This document shows positions 22,551-32,972 of a stretch of DNA of 64,000 bases, in pieces. Source of the stretch: Rhyzopertha dominica (taxonomy: Eukaryota > Arthropoda > Insecta > Coleoptera > Bostrichidae); assembly GCA_025024175.1 (NCBI GenBank), contig QCXZ01000003.1:20480392-20544391 (forward strand), written 5' to 3'. A model generated the notes under the pieces. The model saw only the letters and a list, made by a program, of their open reading frames with translations. It ran no database searches and was not told the origin of the DNA. Made by a program: the position numbers and the translations under genes. The stretch's first letter is position 1. Every line of letters begins with the position of its first letter.

Positions 22551-23869
22551 ACGGATTCTGTTTACTCGACACGCTTCGAGTCGAGTCGACAGACGAAGTC
22601 GATACCGTATCCGATAGCGAGCGAAATGCGATTCTGTAGCGCCTTCGTTTTCGATATCGAGTAACTCGACAGTGGGACCTGTTACAGAGACTACGCGCTT
22701 GCGTCTTTAAAGGAGAGAAAATACATTTTTGACGATTGCAAGACTACGCGATTGCGCCGTTTAAGGCGGGAATTATTACCCTTTTATCCAACGGTTTTTC
22801 AACAGTTCATTTTTTCCATCCTTCTGTTTGTTACTTCTTATTTCCTAGTTGGCCTCCGCGAAGAATAGAAGGAATCGAGATTATCGATCGTTGTCTAGTG
22901 CTGTCCATAGACAAGGGCGTGGTGCTGTCTACTATTCATTTTAATTAACACAAAGTTACTTTGTGAAACAGTTGCAGTTAAAAAAAATATAACTTTACCT
23001 ACTATAGATATTATTACTCGCTAGCTTGCTACTGTAGTATAATTTAGGAAAGAATTTGCGAAAAATATGGGAAACTATGTGCCTAATAATGTTATATTTA
23101 TAAGTGACAAAATGCTTCCCATAATGCATCAGTTCCTGCAGAAAGATGTAAAAAATCAAATAAGAGATTTATTAAGGCAAAGAATTATTTTTTAAGGGAT
23201 AGAAGTGATCCTTTTGGTCTTCCTGATGCTAGTTTTACAGAACTGTTTAGGCTAAATAAAGAACTTGTACGTGAGCTTATTGAGCCAGTTCGGCCTTTCA
23301 TTGATATCCGACAAAACAGTAATAAGGAGTATCAACGGAAATAAAAGTTCTTTCTGCTCCATAAAATCAATGATGATTTCAAAATGCGCTGCCTTAGCTT
23401 CAAATGCCCTTATATTAATTAAATCGTTTAAGTTCGAATATAAAATAAGGTATGCCTACTTACATATTTGTGTAGAAAAAAAAGGAATTAAATATATCAA
23501 CTGAACAGTGAACAAAGATACTCAACGCACCGAGTACTGAAACAAAATGTTCAAAATATCATATTGCTGGTTATTTCCAAACAAATACAATAAACAGTAA
23601 TAAAACATCTGCAGCCAGAATGTATTATTTCGAGTTCTAGTTCAAATTCGCACTGCCGTTCAACAAACGCCTACACCTAATAAGTGAGACAAGGATGCAT
23701 CGATGCAGTCAGAGAGAGAATGCTATATCGAGTACCGTTCTCGACACCACCGTAGGTCCCGACTGAAAATGACAGTTCTACTCGATATCGTTCGAGTCGA
23801 AGCGACTTACAGAATCGCTAAAACGATAGCTATCGACCAACTCGCATCGGATCGAGTAAACAGAATCCC
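22551..23869 (+). mobile_element. PIF/Harbinger derivative, copy A (left palindrome arm)
   Basis: The ends are GGATTCTGTTTACTCGA (22552) and TCGAGTAAACAGAATCCC (to 23869), inverted repeats of each other. A plus-strand remnant around 23190-23335, partly frameshifted, encodes SDPFGLPDASFTELFRLNKE followed by LVRELIEPVRPF. This matches the start of HARBI1-type transposases (the DPF...F...FRLSKELV region). The catalytic DDE part is absent. The opposite strand keeps the start of a Myb/SANT-like partner gene (FEIIIDFMEQ), so the element once had two opposed genes and is internally deleted. Confidence 0.65.
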
Positions 23870-25192
23870 ACTGCTGTTTACNCGNTCNGATGCGAGTTGG
23901 TCGATAGCTATCGTTTTAGCGATTCTGTAAGTCGCTTCGACTCGAACGATATCGAGTAGAACTGTCATTTTCAGTCGGGACCTACGGTGGTGTCGAGAAC
24001 GGTACTCGATATAGCATTCTCTCTCTGACTGCATCGATGCATCCTTGTCTCACTTATTAGGTGTAGGCGTTTGTTGAACGGCAGTGCGAATTTGAACTAG
24101 AACTCGAAATAATACATTCTGGCTGCAGATGTTTTATTACTGTTTATTGTATTTGTTTGGAAATAACCAGCAATATGATATTTTGAACATTTTGTTTCAG
24201 TACTCGGTGCGTTGAGTATCTTTGTTCACTGTTCAGTTGATATATTTAATTCCTTTTTTTTCTACACAAATATGTAAGTAGGCATACCTTATTTTATATT
24301 CGAACTTAAACGATTTAATTAATATAAGGGCATTTGAAGCTAAGGCAGCGCATTTTGAAATCATCATTGATTTTATGGAGCAGAAAGAACTTTTATTTCC
24401 GTTGATACTCCTTATTACTGTTTTGTCGGATATCAATGAAAGGCCGAACTGGCTCAATAAGCTCACGTACAAGTTCTTTATTTAGCCTAAACAGTTCTGT
24501 AAAACTAGCATCAGGAAGACCAAAAGGATCACTTCTATCCCTTAAAAAATAATTCTTTGCCTTAATAAATCTCTTATTTGATTTTTTACATCTTTCTGCA
24601 GGAACTGATGCATTATGGGAAGCATTTTGTCACTTATAAATATAACATTATTAGGCACATAGTTTCCCATATTTTTCGCAAATTCTTTCCTAAATTATAC
24701 TACAGTAGCAAGCTAGCGAGTAATAATATCTATAGTAGGTAAAGTTATATTTTTCTTAACTGCAACTGTTTCACAAAGTAACTTTGTGTTAATTAAAATG
24801 AATAGTAGACAGCACCACGCCCTTGTCTATGGACAGCACTAGACAACGATCGATAATCTCGATTCCTTCTATTCTTCGCGGAGGCCAACTAGGAAATAAG
24901 AAGTAACAAACAGAAGGATGGAAAAAATGAACTGTTGAAAAACCGTTGGATAAAAGGGTAATAATTCCCGCCTTAAACGGCGCAATCGCGTAGTCTTGCA
25001 ATCGTCAAAAATGTATTTTCTCTCCTTTAAAGACGCAAGCGCGTAGTCTCTGTAACAGGTCCCACTGTCGAGTTACTCGATATCGAAAACGAAGGCGCTA
25101 CAGAATCGCATTTCGCTCGCTATCGGATACGGTATCGACTTCGTCTGTCGACTCGACTCGAAGCGTGTCGAGTAAACAGAATCCGTATGCAG
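23869..25192 (-). mobile_element. PIF/Harbinger derivative, copy B (right palindrome arm)
   Basis: This is the inverted twin of copy A, with the same remnants in reverse: the transposase start on the minus strand (24540 to 24400) and the FEIIIDFMEQ fragment of the Myb/SANT-like gene on the plus strand near 24350. Its inner terminal repeat contains three N characters (TTTACNCGNTCNGATGCG). The outer end GAGTAAACAGAATCCGTATG abuts copy C within a few bases. Confidence 0.65.
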
Positions 25193-25196
25193 CAGT

Positions 25197-26930
25197 GGGA
25201 TTCTGTTTACTCGATCCGATGCGAGTTGGTCGATGGTTATCGTTTTAGCGATTCTGTAAGTCGTTTCGACCATGGATGTATAAAAGAGGGGATCCAGCTT
25301 TTCACATTCTAAACTGATGCCAACATGTGATCACAGTCTAAGCGTTTATTTGTAGAAAACATTGGATCTTCCAGTTGACCAGTTGTGTATGTCCAATGAC
25401 TAAGCTTTATGTTCACGGTCACACACCATTCGGGCGTTTGCGTGTTTGTTTTTATTTGGTTTTATGATGTGCAAGACGCAGGGAATGATTTCCATATCAT
25501 TGTTAACGGTAGCAGTGATAAGATGATCAGGCAGTGTCAAATGTGCAGAAAGATTGATATACGTTAACCCAATGTTTCATTTCACAGGTATGTAACACCC
25601 AAGTAGGATTTAAGGTTAAGATTCATGGGCGTGCGGTATTTAAATTGCTTATTATGCCGATATTTTACAACACTACTACTGAAAGATGAATTGTTTACTA
25701 GTGTATAACAAAAAAAATGGTTTAATATGTGTGCATAAATCATATTGATACAATATTTTTTCCTATCTATTATTTTTATGTTTTCGAAGCATACTGAAGA
25801 ATGCAAATTACGGCACGCCAATGCCGCGGAAAGAAAGCAAAGTTTATTTTGCGCTAACTTTACGCCATTTAGATGTTGTCTTCACAACAATGCGCTTTCT
25901 GTCAATGAGATGCGGTATCCCCTCTTTTATACATCCATGGTTTCGACTCGAACGCTATCGAGTAGAACTGTCATTTTCAGTCGGGACCTACGGTGATGTC
26001 GAGTACGGAATTCGATATAGCATTCTCTCCCTGAATGTATCGATGCATCCTTGTCTCACTTATTAGGTGTAGGCGTTTGTTGAACGGCAGTACGAATTTG
26101 AACTAAAACTCGAAATAATACATGCTGGCAGCAGATGTTTTATTACTGTTTATTGTATTTGTTTGGAAATAACCAGCTATGCGATATTTTGAACATTTTG
26201 CTTCAGTACTCGGCACGGTGCGTTGAGTATCTTCACTGTTCAGTTGATATATTTAATCCTTTTTTTCTACACAAATATGTAAGTAGACATACCTACATAT
26301 ATTGTTTTATATGCCAACTTAAACGATTTAATTAATTTTGAGGGCATTTAAAGTTAAAGAAGGACATTGGGAAATCATCATTGATTTTATGGAGCAGCAT
26401 CCTGATTTCGCGGCAGGCCGCATTTTGTCAGTTTCCCATATTTTTAGCAAGTTCTTACCTAAATTATTATACTACAGTAGTAAGCTAGCAAGTAATAACA
26501 TCCTTAGTAGGTAATGTTTATTTTTCTTAACTGCAACTGTTTCACAAATTAACTTTGCGTTAAATAAAATTAATAGTAGATAGCCTAGACAACAATCGAT
26601 AATCTCGATTCCTTCTTTTCGTCCCGGAGGCCAATTAGCAAATAACAAGTAACAAACAGAAGGATGAAAAAGAATGAACAAAAAAACCCGTTGGACAAAA
26701 GGGTAATAATTCCCGCCTTAAACGGCGCAATCGCATAGTCCTGCAACCGTCAAAAATGTTTTTCTCTCCTTTAAAGATGCAAGCGCTGAGTCTCTGTGAC
26801 AGGTCCCACTGTCGAGTTACTCGATATCGAAAACGAAGGCGCCACAGAATCGCATTTCGCTCGCTATCGGATACGGTATCGACTTCGTCTGTCAACTCGA
26901 CTCGAAGCGTGTCGAGTAAACAGAATCCGT
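25197..26930 (-). mobile_element. PIF/Harbinger derivative, copy C, interrupted by a 669 bp insertion
   Basis: It begins GGGATTCTGTTTACTCGATC and ends CGAGTAAACAGAATCC at about 26930, in the orientation of copy B. It has lost roughly 280 bases that B retains (the transposase start), but keeps more of the Myb/SANT-like gene (EIIIDFMEQHPDFAAGR on the plus strand near 26370). A second transposon sits at 25271-25939. Copies A and B show the uninterrupted form of the insertion site. Confidence 0.75.
25271..25939. mobile_element. 669 bp non-autonomous DNA transposon (8 bp target duplication, hAT-like)
   Basis: Perfect 23 bp terminal inverted repeats begin CATGGATGTATAAAAGAGG (25271-25293) and end at 25917-25939. 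The target duplication GTTTCGAC lies at 25263-25270 and 25940-25947. Removing the element and one duplication restores the sequence of the paralogous copies (AGTCG.TTCGACTCGAACG). An 8 bp duplication is typical of hAT elements, although the CATGG terminus is not the usual CAGGG. The interior encodes no transposase. Confidence 0.9.
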
Positions 26931-27170
26931 ATGCTGTTGACGCTACGGTTAAGTGTAAAAATGTAAACATTGCAACTTAACCTAGAAAAAAAACAGCTTG
27001 ATAACTGAATACCTGGCATCCCAAATGACATTGACCGATCTCTCAAATAATGGAAAGCACAAGCGCCTCAAGAAACTGCGCAGATTTCAATTGGAAAAAG
27101 ATTTGAGAGGCTTTTAATTAACCGATCAAACGAACTTACCTGTAATGAAGTTCGATCGTAATTATATGAA

Positions 27171-27312
27171 GCATCCAATCCGAATATATCACTATGTAGT
27201 ACGCTGCTGAGTACTGCCAGGTGCACGTTTTTTTCGAAGATAATACAATAAAAAAATTTTGACCAGTTGGCCATTACCTATCACTTGGCTACCAAGGTGT
27301 TTACAGATCATT
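27171..27312 (+). repeat. DIRS terminal inverted repeat, 3' side of element
   Basis: This is the inverse of 39422-39560. Shared strings include CACTATGTAGTACGCTGCTG, TTTTTTTCGAAGATAATAC and TTGGCTACCAAGGTG. The outermost bases differ between the ends (CCGAATATATC versus CCTCAGTATC), as expected for DIRS, where each outer end is instead copied in the internal region. Confidence 0.85.
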
Positions 27313-27377
27313 TGTTTAGAGATATGAGAAGGAATCGCAANTTCGGGAAAGAAATTGTTTTCTAAGGGTGGGAGGGA

Positions 27378-27497
27378 AGTGATATATTCGGATTGGATGC
27401 TTCATATAATTACGATCGAACTTCATTACAGGTAAGTTCGTTTGATCGGTTAATTATATGACAGCATCCAATCCTCAGTATCACTATGTAGATGTTT
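27378..27497 (+). repeat. DIRS internal complementary region (circle-junction template)
   Basis: The first part (27378-27456) is the reverse complement of the outer left end 27115-27192. The second part (27453-27497) is the reverse complement of the outer right end 39529-39573. The two overlap at AATTA. This arrangement, next to one terminal repeat, is the hallmark of DIRS elements, which replicate through a circular intermediate. Confidence 0.85.
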
Positions 27498-27723
27498 AGA
27501 GATGTAATTTTGCGATTCTGTATGGCTGGTAGTTGAATGTACTTCGTTAAGTTAAATAAGCTTTGAAGTATGCCAACAACGTAAATTTATATTAATTTGT
27601 AACTGCACAAGTCATGTAAGTATTAACATGTATTAACAAAACTTCTATGCAGGTAGAATTATTCTATTCTAATCCAAACTTGAAAACTGTTTCTGCGAAC
27701 TTATTTGGGTTTGAGACTGGTCT

Positions 27724-28749
27724 TCAGTAGAACCTTGTGAATGTCGATTCCTTTGCCCAGCCTGCTGTTTTCATTATTAGGTCAATTGATAATCCACGAT
27801 TGTATACGAACGATGTTGAGGCATGTCTGGTTGAATGTGCCTGGAAAACAGATGTATTTATCCCTGATGCTTTCAAAGTATCCCTTAGCCATCGACTTAG
27901 AAATTGTTTAGTTGCCTTTTTGTACGGCTTTTTATAAGTCAAGAAGAGAAAATCTTCTAATTGCCTTAGATTTTCTGTTACTTTTCGGTAATGTGTTAAG
28001 GTGGATGCAACAAATATATCTTTATTTTCCTCAAAAAATGGAATGTACAGGCACGAATGTGATTTATTTATTTTGGATATTTTAATAGGATCAGAAATTA
28101 ATATCTAACCATTTGGGTTTTCTAGTATATTCGATAGTTTTATGAGTGATATTGTATGCAATCTGTGTCCTGTTATTATTGTTAACAACATTACCAATTT
28201 TTGTGACAATTCTTTTAAAGATAAATTTATGTTGGGCCCTTTTTGTTCTAGATATTTTAGAACAATGTGTGGGTCCCAAATGTTATGATATTTAGGTCTA
28301 GATGGTTTTAATCTTGATACTCCTTTCATAAAACGAGATATTCTGGTGTCAGTGGTAATTGAGTCTCCTAGTAATAGAGACAATGCATATCTATGTGAAT
28401 TTAGGGTACCATATTTAGGGTTTTTGGATGTTAAAATGTCTTGAAGGAATTTTATCATTTCTGTAGCATTTGCTGTGAACAATGTAACCTTGTTTTCCTT
28501 ACAGTGTTGCCACCATAACTTGTAGGTATGACTGTACTGGTGTAGGGTTGAGTCTGAAATTGAGTGTAAAATTGTCTCTATAGCGCAGTCAGGGATGAAT
28601 CGTAGTTTATAAGTTTTCCTGAGCATTTGGCGACCACCAGGATAAGGCGCTTCGCGAGGGAGTGACGTTGGCTGGAAGGAGAAGATAAAAGGTTCAATGT
28701 TTCCATTGCTAATTTTAAAAACAAGGGGTACCATGCTTGTGAGGGCCAA
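27724..28749 (-). pseudogene. DIRS tyrosine recombinase, one premature stop
   Basis: Read from 28749 down, the N-terminal core-binding part includes LHQYSHTYKLWWQHCKENK. The catalytic part follows with the first Arg in TGHRLHT, then HSTRHAS (His-x-x-Arg-His) near 27830, and the Tyr in TFTRFY at 27727-27724. One TAG at 28105-28107 splits an otherwise continuous frame. The final codon after FY is TGA where a Trp is common. In DIRS this enzyme integrates the circular DNA and leaves no target duplication. The upstream segment 28940-28578 overlaps in another frame and contains RNase H-adjacent sequence. Confidence 0.8.
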
Positions 28750-28949
28750 AAAGGTACCACGATTATCCCTTCTGCATTATCAGTAATTATTTTTCTTAGT
28801 GTTCTTAAGATAAGTGAGAAAGGAGGGAAGGCATAGAAAAATTCCTTGCTCCAAGACACCGTCAATGCATCTATTGCTGACTTCTGGATCATTTTTCCAT
28901 GAAATAAATCTGCTACATTTATTATTAATATTTGATGCAAACAGATCTA

Positions 28950-30350
28950 TTTGTGGACCATTCAGTATCGTTACTTGTAATCCGTGATTCTCTATCGGCT
29001 AGTCAATTTTCTGTTGATGGTATGTATGATGCGAACACCCACAGTTTGCGTTTTTCACACCATTGCCATATTTCTCCAGTGAGATTATTAAGCTTTTGGT
29101 GTTGAATACTGCCCATCCTGTTAATATACGAGATAGCAGTTTTGTTATCGGTTCGAATTAGAATGTTAATGTTTTGTGTTTGCTTGACAAAACATTTTAA
29201 CCCATAGAAAATTGCTTTTAATTCAAGTATGTTAATTGTTCTTTTTTATCGGTATCTGACCACCAGCCTCTTGTAGACTGTGTCTGACTGCAGGCACCCC
29301 ACCCTGTTAGTGATGCATCTGTAAATATTTCTATGTCAAAGAAATCTGTATGTATTTTGTTGTAAATGTTTAATATATTTGTTTGCCACCACAGAAGATC
29401 CAGTTTACATGCTTCTGTGATTTGTACTTCTCCATTGTAATTGTAATGTGACTTACTTAAGGCTAGATATTTTTCTTGTTCAAGAGTCTTTGTATACCTA
29501 CATCCAACCGTAATATACAGCTGGACAAGCTGATACTAATAATCCTATTAATTTTGCTAAATCTCTTATTTTACATGACTTTTTGTTTTCTAGGTTTTGT
29601 ACCTCCTTCAGGATAAAAAGTCTTTTGTCCTCAGGTTCTAACCGCAAATCTTTGCTATTGAAAATGAAGCCTAAAAATTTTTGTTTTTTGGAAGGTGTGA
29701 AATTGCTTTTCTCATAATTTACTGTAAGCCCCACCGAAGTTAGAAAATTTACAGTGAAATTTACATTCCTAGCACATTCTGCAAAAGTAGCTCCACATGT
29801 AAGAAAAACATCTAAATAGTTAACACATGTTATCCCACGGTTCCTTATTTTTTCTATTACGGGTTTCATTAGCTTTGTGAAGCAGTGGGGTATAAAACTT
29901 AAACCAAATGGGAGACAATTAAATTCATAAAGAATATCTGCGTGTTCAAAATGTCTTTCAAGTCTATAGTTGACATGAAAGAATTTGGCTGCATTAATTT
30001 AGATGCTGTTCTAAAGTCTTCCATTTTGAAATGTGGGGCTTGTACGTATGCATTTAGACGTTTTAGATTCAGAATAAACCGTTTTTTCCCATTAGGTTTA
30101 TCTCTGAGAAAGATGCCAGATACAAACTGGCCTTTAACAGGTTGGCATTCTGATACAGCTCCTATTGATAATAATTCCTGAATTGCTAAATTCCTAGATG
30201 TTAGTTCTTTACTGGTCATGGTAGGACATTTAGCTCTAAATTCAGGTGGTGTCTGAGAAAAAGGAATTTCATAACCTTTTATCCACGACAAAATTGTGGG
30301 AATTGAAGTTATGTTTGACCAATCTGAATAAAACCAAAATAGTCTGCCGG
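28950..30350 (-). pseudogene. DIRS reverse transcriptase and RNase H, damaged
   Basis: From 30350 down: PVKGQFVSGIFLRDKPNGKK, LNLKRLNAYV and STIDLKD. A deletion and frame change follow at about 29930 (the usual AYFHIPI stretch is missing), then EFNCLPFGLSF, and NYLDVFL near 29810. The second Asp of the YxDD active site is Val here. LGFIFNSKDL and the RNase H start EIFTDASLTGWG (about 29330) follow, with several stops before 28950, and then IDLFASN. The domain order and motifs are those of DIRS pol; the lesions make it non-functional. Confidence 0.75.
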
Positions 30351-31297
30351 CTAAGGTCGCATTCCTCACCGTTAATATTTCCTCCTCGTGTAGGTTGCTC
30401 TGTTTCTTGAGGGATAAGCCCTTCTGTGACGTTCCTTCCCTCTGAAAGCGGGCCGGGCGATGCCTGTTTAAAAGTTCTCTTCTGGCTATTGTTCTTGTCC
30501 TAGATTGATAGCTTTTCCCCCCTCCTGGTTTTCTGATTTTATTTGCTGAAATGACTGGTGTTGAAGTTAGGTAAGTAGGAGATTTTAATTCCTTGCTTGC
30601 TTTCTCTATTACTTTTGATTCCTTCACTCTTTCACTAAAATTTATTCCAAACAGATATCGATCTGGAATGGTCTTATCTGCTATGTCTTTAGCAGATTTG
30701 TTCAATTGCGGCAGAATGAGTGTACATCGTAGGAGTGTACAGTGGTGAAAGAGATCTGTAAATAGTTTGCCAGAATCGCCCAGAGAAGAAAGTAATTTTT
30801 CTTTTTGTTCTTTAGGCAAGGTTTTGTCCTGTAGGAGAAGACTAATGCCTCTTCCTAGGGCTGATAAACCATGGGATAATTGTTTTTGCATTTGTAAATG
30901 AGAATGAGATTTATCTCTTTTCACATGGAATGTAGGTAATATATTCAGGACTTCCGTGTTAATTTCTGGAGGTAGCAGGCCTTCACAGTTGGACGGAATG
31001 CCGTGAATGTCGATCAGCTTGTACCTTGTTTCATTTGCAATCCCATTGTTTAAAATATGTTCCCAACGAGAGCTTAGTGCAGTATTTATAGAGAACTTGT
31101 TATCCTCTTTATTTTTGGGGTCATTTCCTATAAGTTGTAACCAGACCTCGTTCATTTCTGCATCAGTGTTATGTATATCTAAAACCTCAACGTTGGGAAC
31201 TAATTCGGGCGATTGTGACTGAATGGGAAGAAACGTGTGTTTTGTTGTTAGATGCAACTTGCCGATCGACGCTTTCGCTATGTCGGCGTCGGGATTC
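30350..31297 (-). pseudogene. DIRS gag, C-terminal part (split from its start by the gypsy)
   Basis: The frame reads in from the gypsy border at 31299 (NPDADIAKASIGKLHLTTKH) and stays open into the RT. About 300 residues are hydrophilic, with Leu-rich helices (LSHGLSALGRGISLLLQDK) and a basic, Arg/Gln-rich segment (SRTRTIARRELLNRHRPARF) just before the RT. This is the usual layout of DIRS gag. There is no zinc knuckle. The N-terminal piece is at 39013-39284, 7.7 kb away on the far side of the gypsy. Confidence 0.7.
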
Positions 31298-31299
31298 GT

Positions 31300-32807
31300 T
31301 GTGACGCAAAAAAAATTATAACAATTAAATACTTGTATTAAAACTAAAACAAGGCAATAAATCCCCTACCGGAGTATGATACACGGGGTAGATGCCAGCT
31401 AACCCAATGGAGATGGGCTGGGTTAAAAACAAAGACTTGCCTGAGCGCCACTTGGTTTAACTACCCCCTTGCGTAGCGGAATAAACCAAGAAATTCCAGG
31501 TAGGTATAAAAACGATTTGTAATGACTGATAAAAGCACTAGTAATATATAAATAAATTTAATATCTCCCGTGGATGAAAGTATAATTACAGGTAAGTATG
31601 CAACTAAATATTAGGGCGATATTCACAAAAAAATTACTAATCCGTAGCGCAAATCGATGACTAAAAGTTCATCTAAATAATCAACAAAATAATTAAACGC
31701 ATCAAAAAATCTCCGTCGATTTGATCGCTCGGATAAATAACTATTCAATTATTGAGTCAATACTTTTCTGACAAAACAAAAAAAAGAAACAAACAAAATG
31801 TTCAATTTCTTCACCGTACGTGTACACGTTCAGTTTACAAATAAACGTTTTCTACAATTACTTAATGAATCAAACAATTACCAATAGTTGCGCGTTTCGA
31901 TAAATCCAGATGAACTATAGCTGATTTAATTAAATGCAAACGTCTATAAATATGCTGTTTTCGCGACTAGTCAATAAAAAAAACTGTACAACACATTTGT
32001 CATGCAACTTATCTGGTTTTCCTATAAATGCTTTACGAATTTTAGGGCGAATTGTGGCTCTCTAGACGGCTTCGGGATGGGCAGCGATGACAATCGTACG
32101 GGCTGTTAATACGGTGAACCAATCCTTCAGGATGTCCCACAGATCCGACGGTCAAACGGGAACAGGAGCGCACCTCCCTGACAAGGGCACGTAGATGATA
32201 GACACCGCGATATAAAAGCGATTTATGCCGGGATTAAAAAAAAACCCTAAAATAGGATAAGACGATGTGTATTGGCACAGCAATGACCGTAAAATATTAA
32301 ATAGTTACCTCTTCTGTCGAGGGTTTTGATTGGAATCCGTTACTCTGCTCTGATTTCCGCGTGGAACGTGGTTTGTGAATTTGAATCCTGTCGAACGACA
32401 GATCGAAGATCCAGTACCTTAATCTCAAAACAACCAACTGGACACTTCCTTGAGCGAATAGGGCAGTACCTCCCTCAATCATAAGGAATCCTAATGAAGA
32501 TTTTACACTTGCCCTATCGCTATTCACGCTAAACCACAAGCTGTTTTCTATTCTAATTCAAAGCATTTTTCTCGCCGAATCCCTGGCTTAGCAGCGCGCA
32601 AAAAAGAACCGGTCGAATACAGAAAAAGCCCATGTCCACAAAACATACGCCTAGAGCCATCTTTCTCGTGACGAAGAATACACACAAATAATGAAACAGT
32701 TATCTTTAACTAGAAATTTTCTAAATTGGTATTTGGAAATATTAAGACCTTTTTTATAAACGGTGTCAATGAGCTATAGCTTCGAACGTGGATTTTGAAC
32801 CGTTACA
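31300..32807 (-). repeat. Gypsy 3' LTR (1508 bp)
   Basis: In plus orientation it starts TGTGACGCAAAAAAAATT and ends CCGTTACA, so the coding-strand LTR is TG...CA. It contains an 80-codon open frame (32539-32297, minus) followed by GTAACT, also present in the other LTR. I have no function for that frame. Confidence 0.95.
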
Positions 32808-32819
32808 TTTCCCCCCTCT
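32808..32819 (-). other. Polypurine tract of the gypsy element
   Basis: On the minus strand AGAGGGGGGAAA lies directly against the 3' LTR (TGTAACGG). This is the expected plus-strand primer site. Confidence 0.85.
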
Positions 32820-32972
32820 ACCTGAAAATCGTTAACTCCGTTAACGTTGCTTAAAAGAAAAACTAATCATAGCTCTAATGAAGAAAATAGGTTCCTAACC
32901 CAACATAAAAATTGTCCCCCTACTAAAGAAGATTAAACAAAACCTATGCTAAGTATACCGCACGATTTCACG

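Larger units (their letters stand above)
22545..25192. repeat. 2.65 kb near-perfect palindrome with a 10 bp spacer
   Basis: The left arm 22545-23863 and right arm 23874-25192 are reverse complements, centred at 23868/23869 around the spacer AATCCCACTG. Sampled comparisons along the arms match except for the ambiguous bases at 23882, 23885 and 23888 and at least one substitution near 22986. Each arm is a Harbinger derivative, so the structure is two head-to-head copies or an assembly fold-back. Confidence 0.9.

Noticed and set aside
22545..26930. Repeated TCGA-rich blocks (ACTCGA, TCGAGT) looked like a regulatory or satellite array
   Set aside because: They are subterminal parts of three Harbinger copies and recur only at the element ends.
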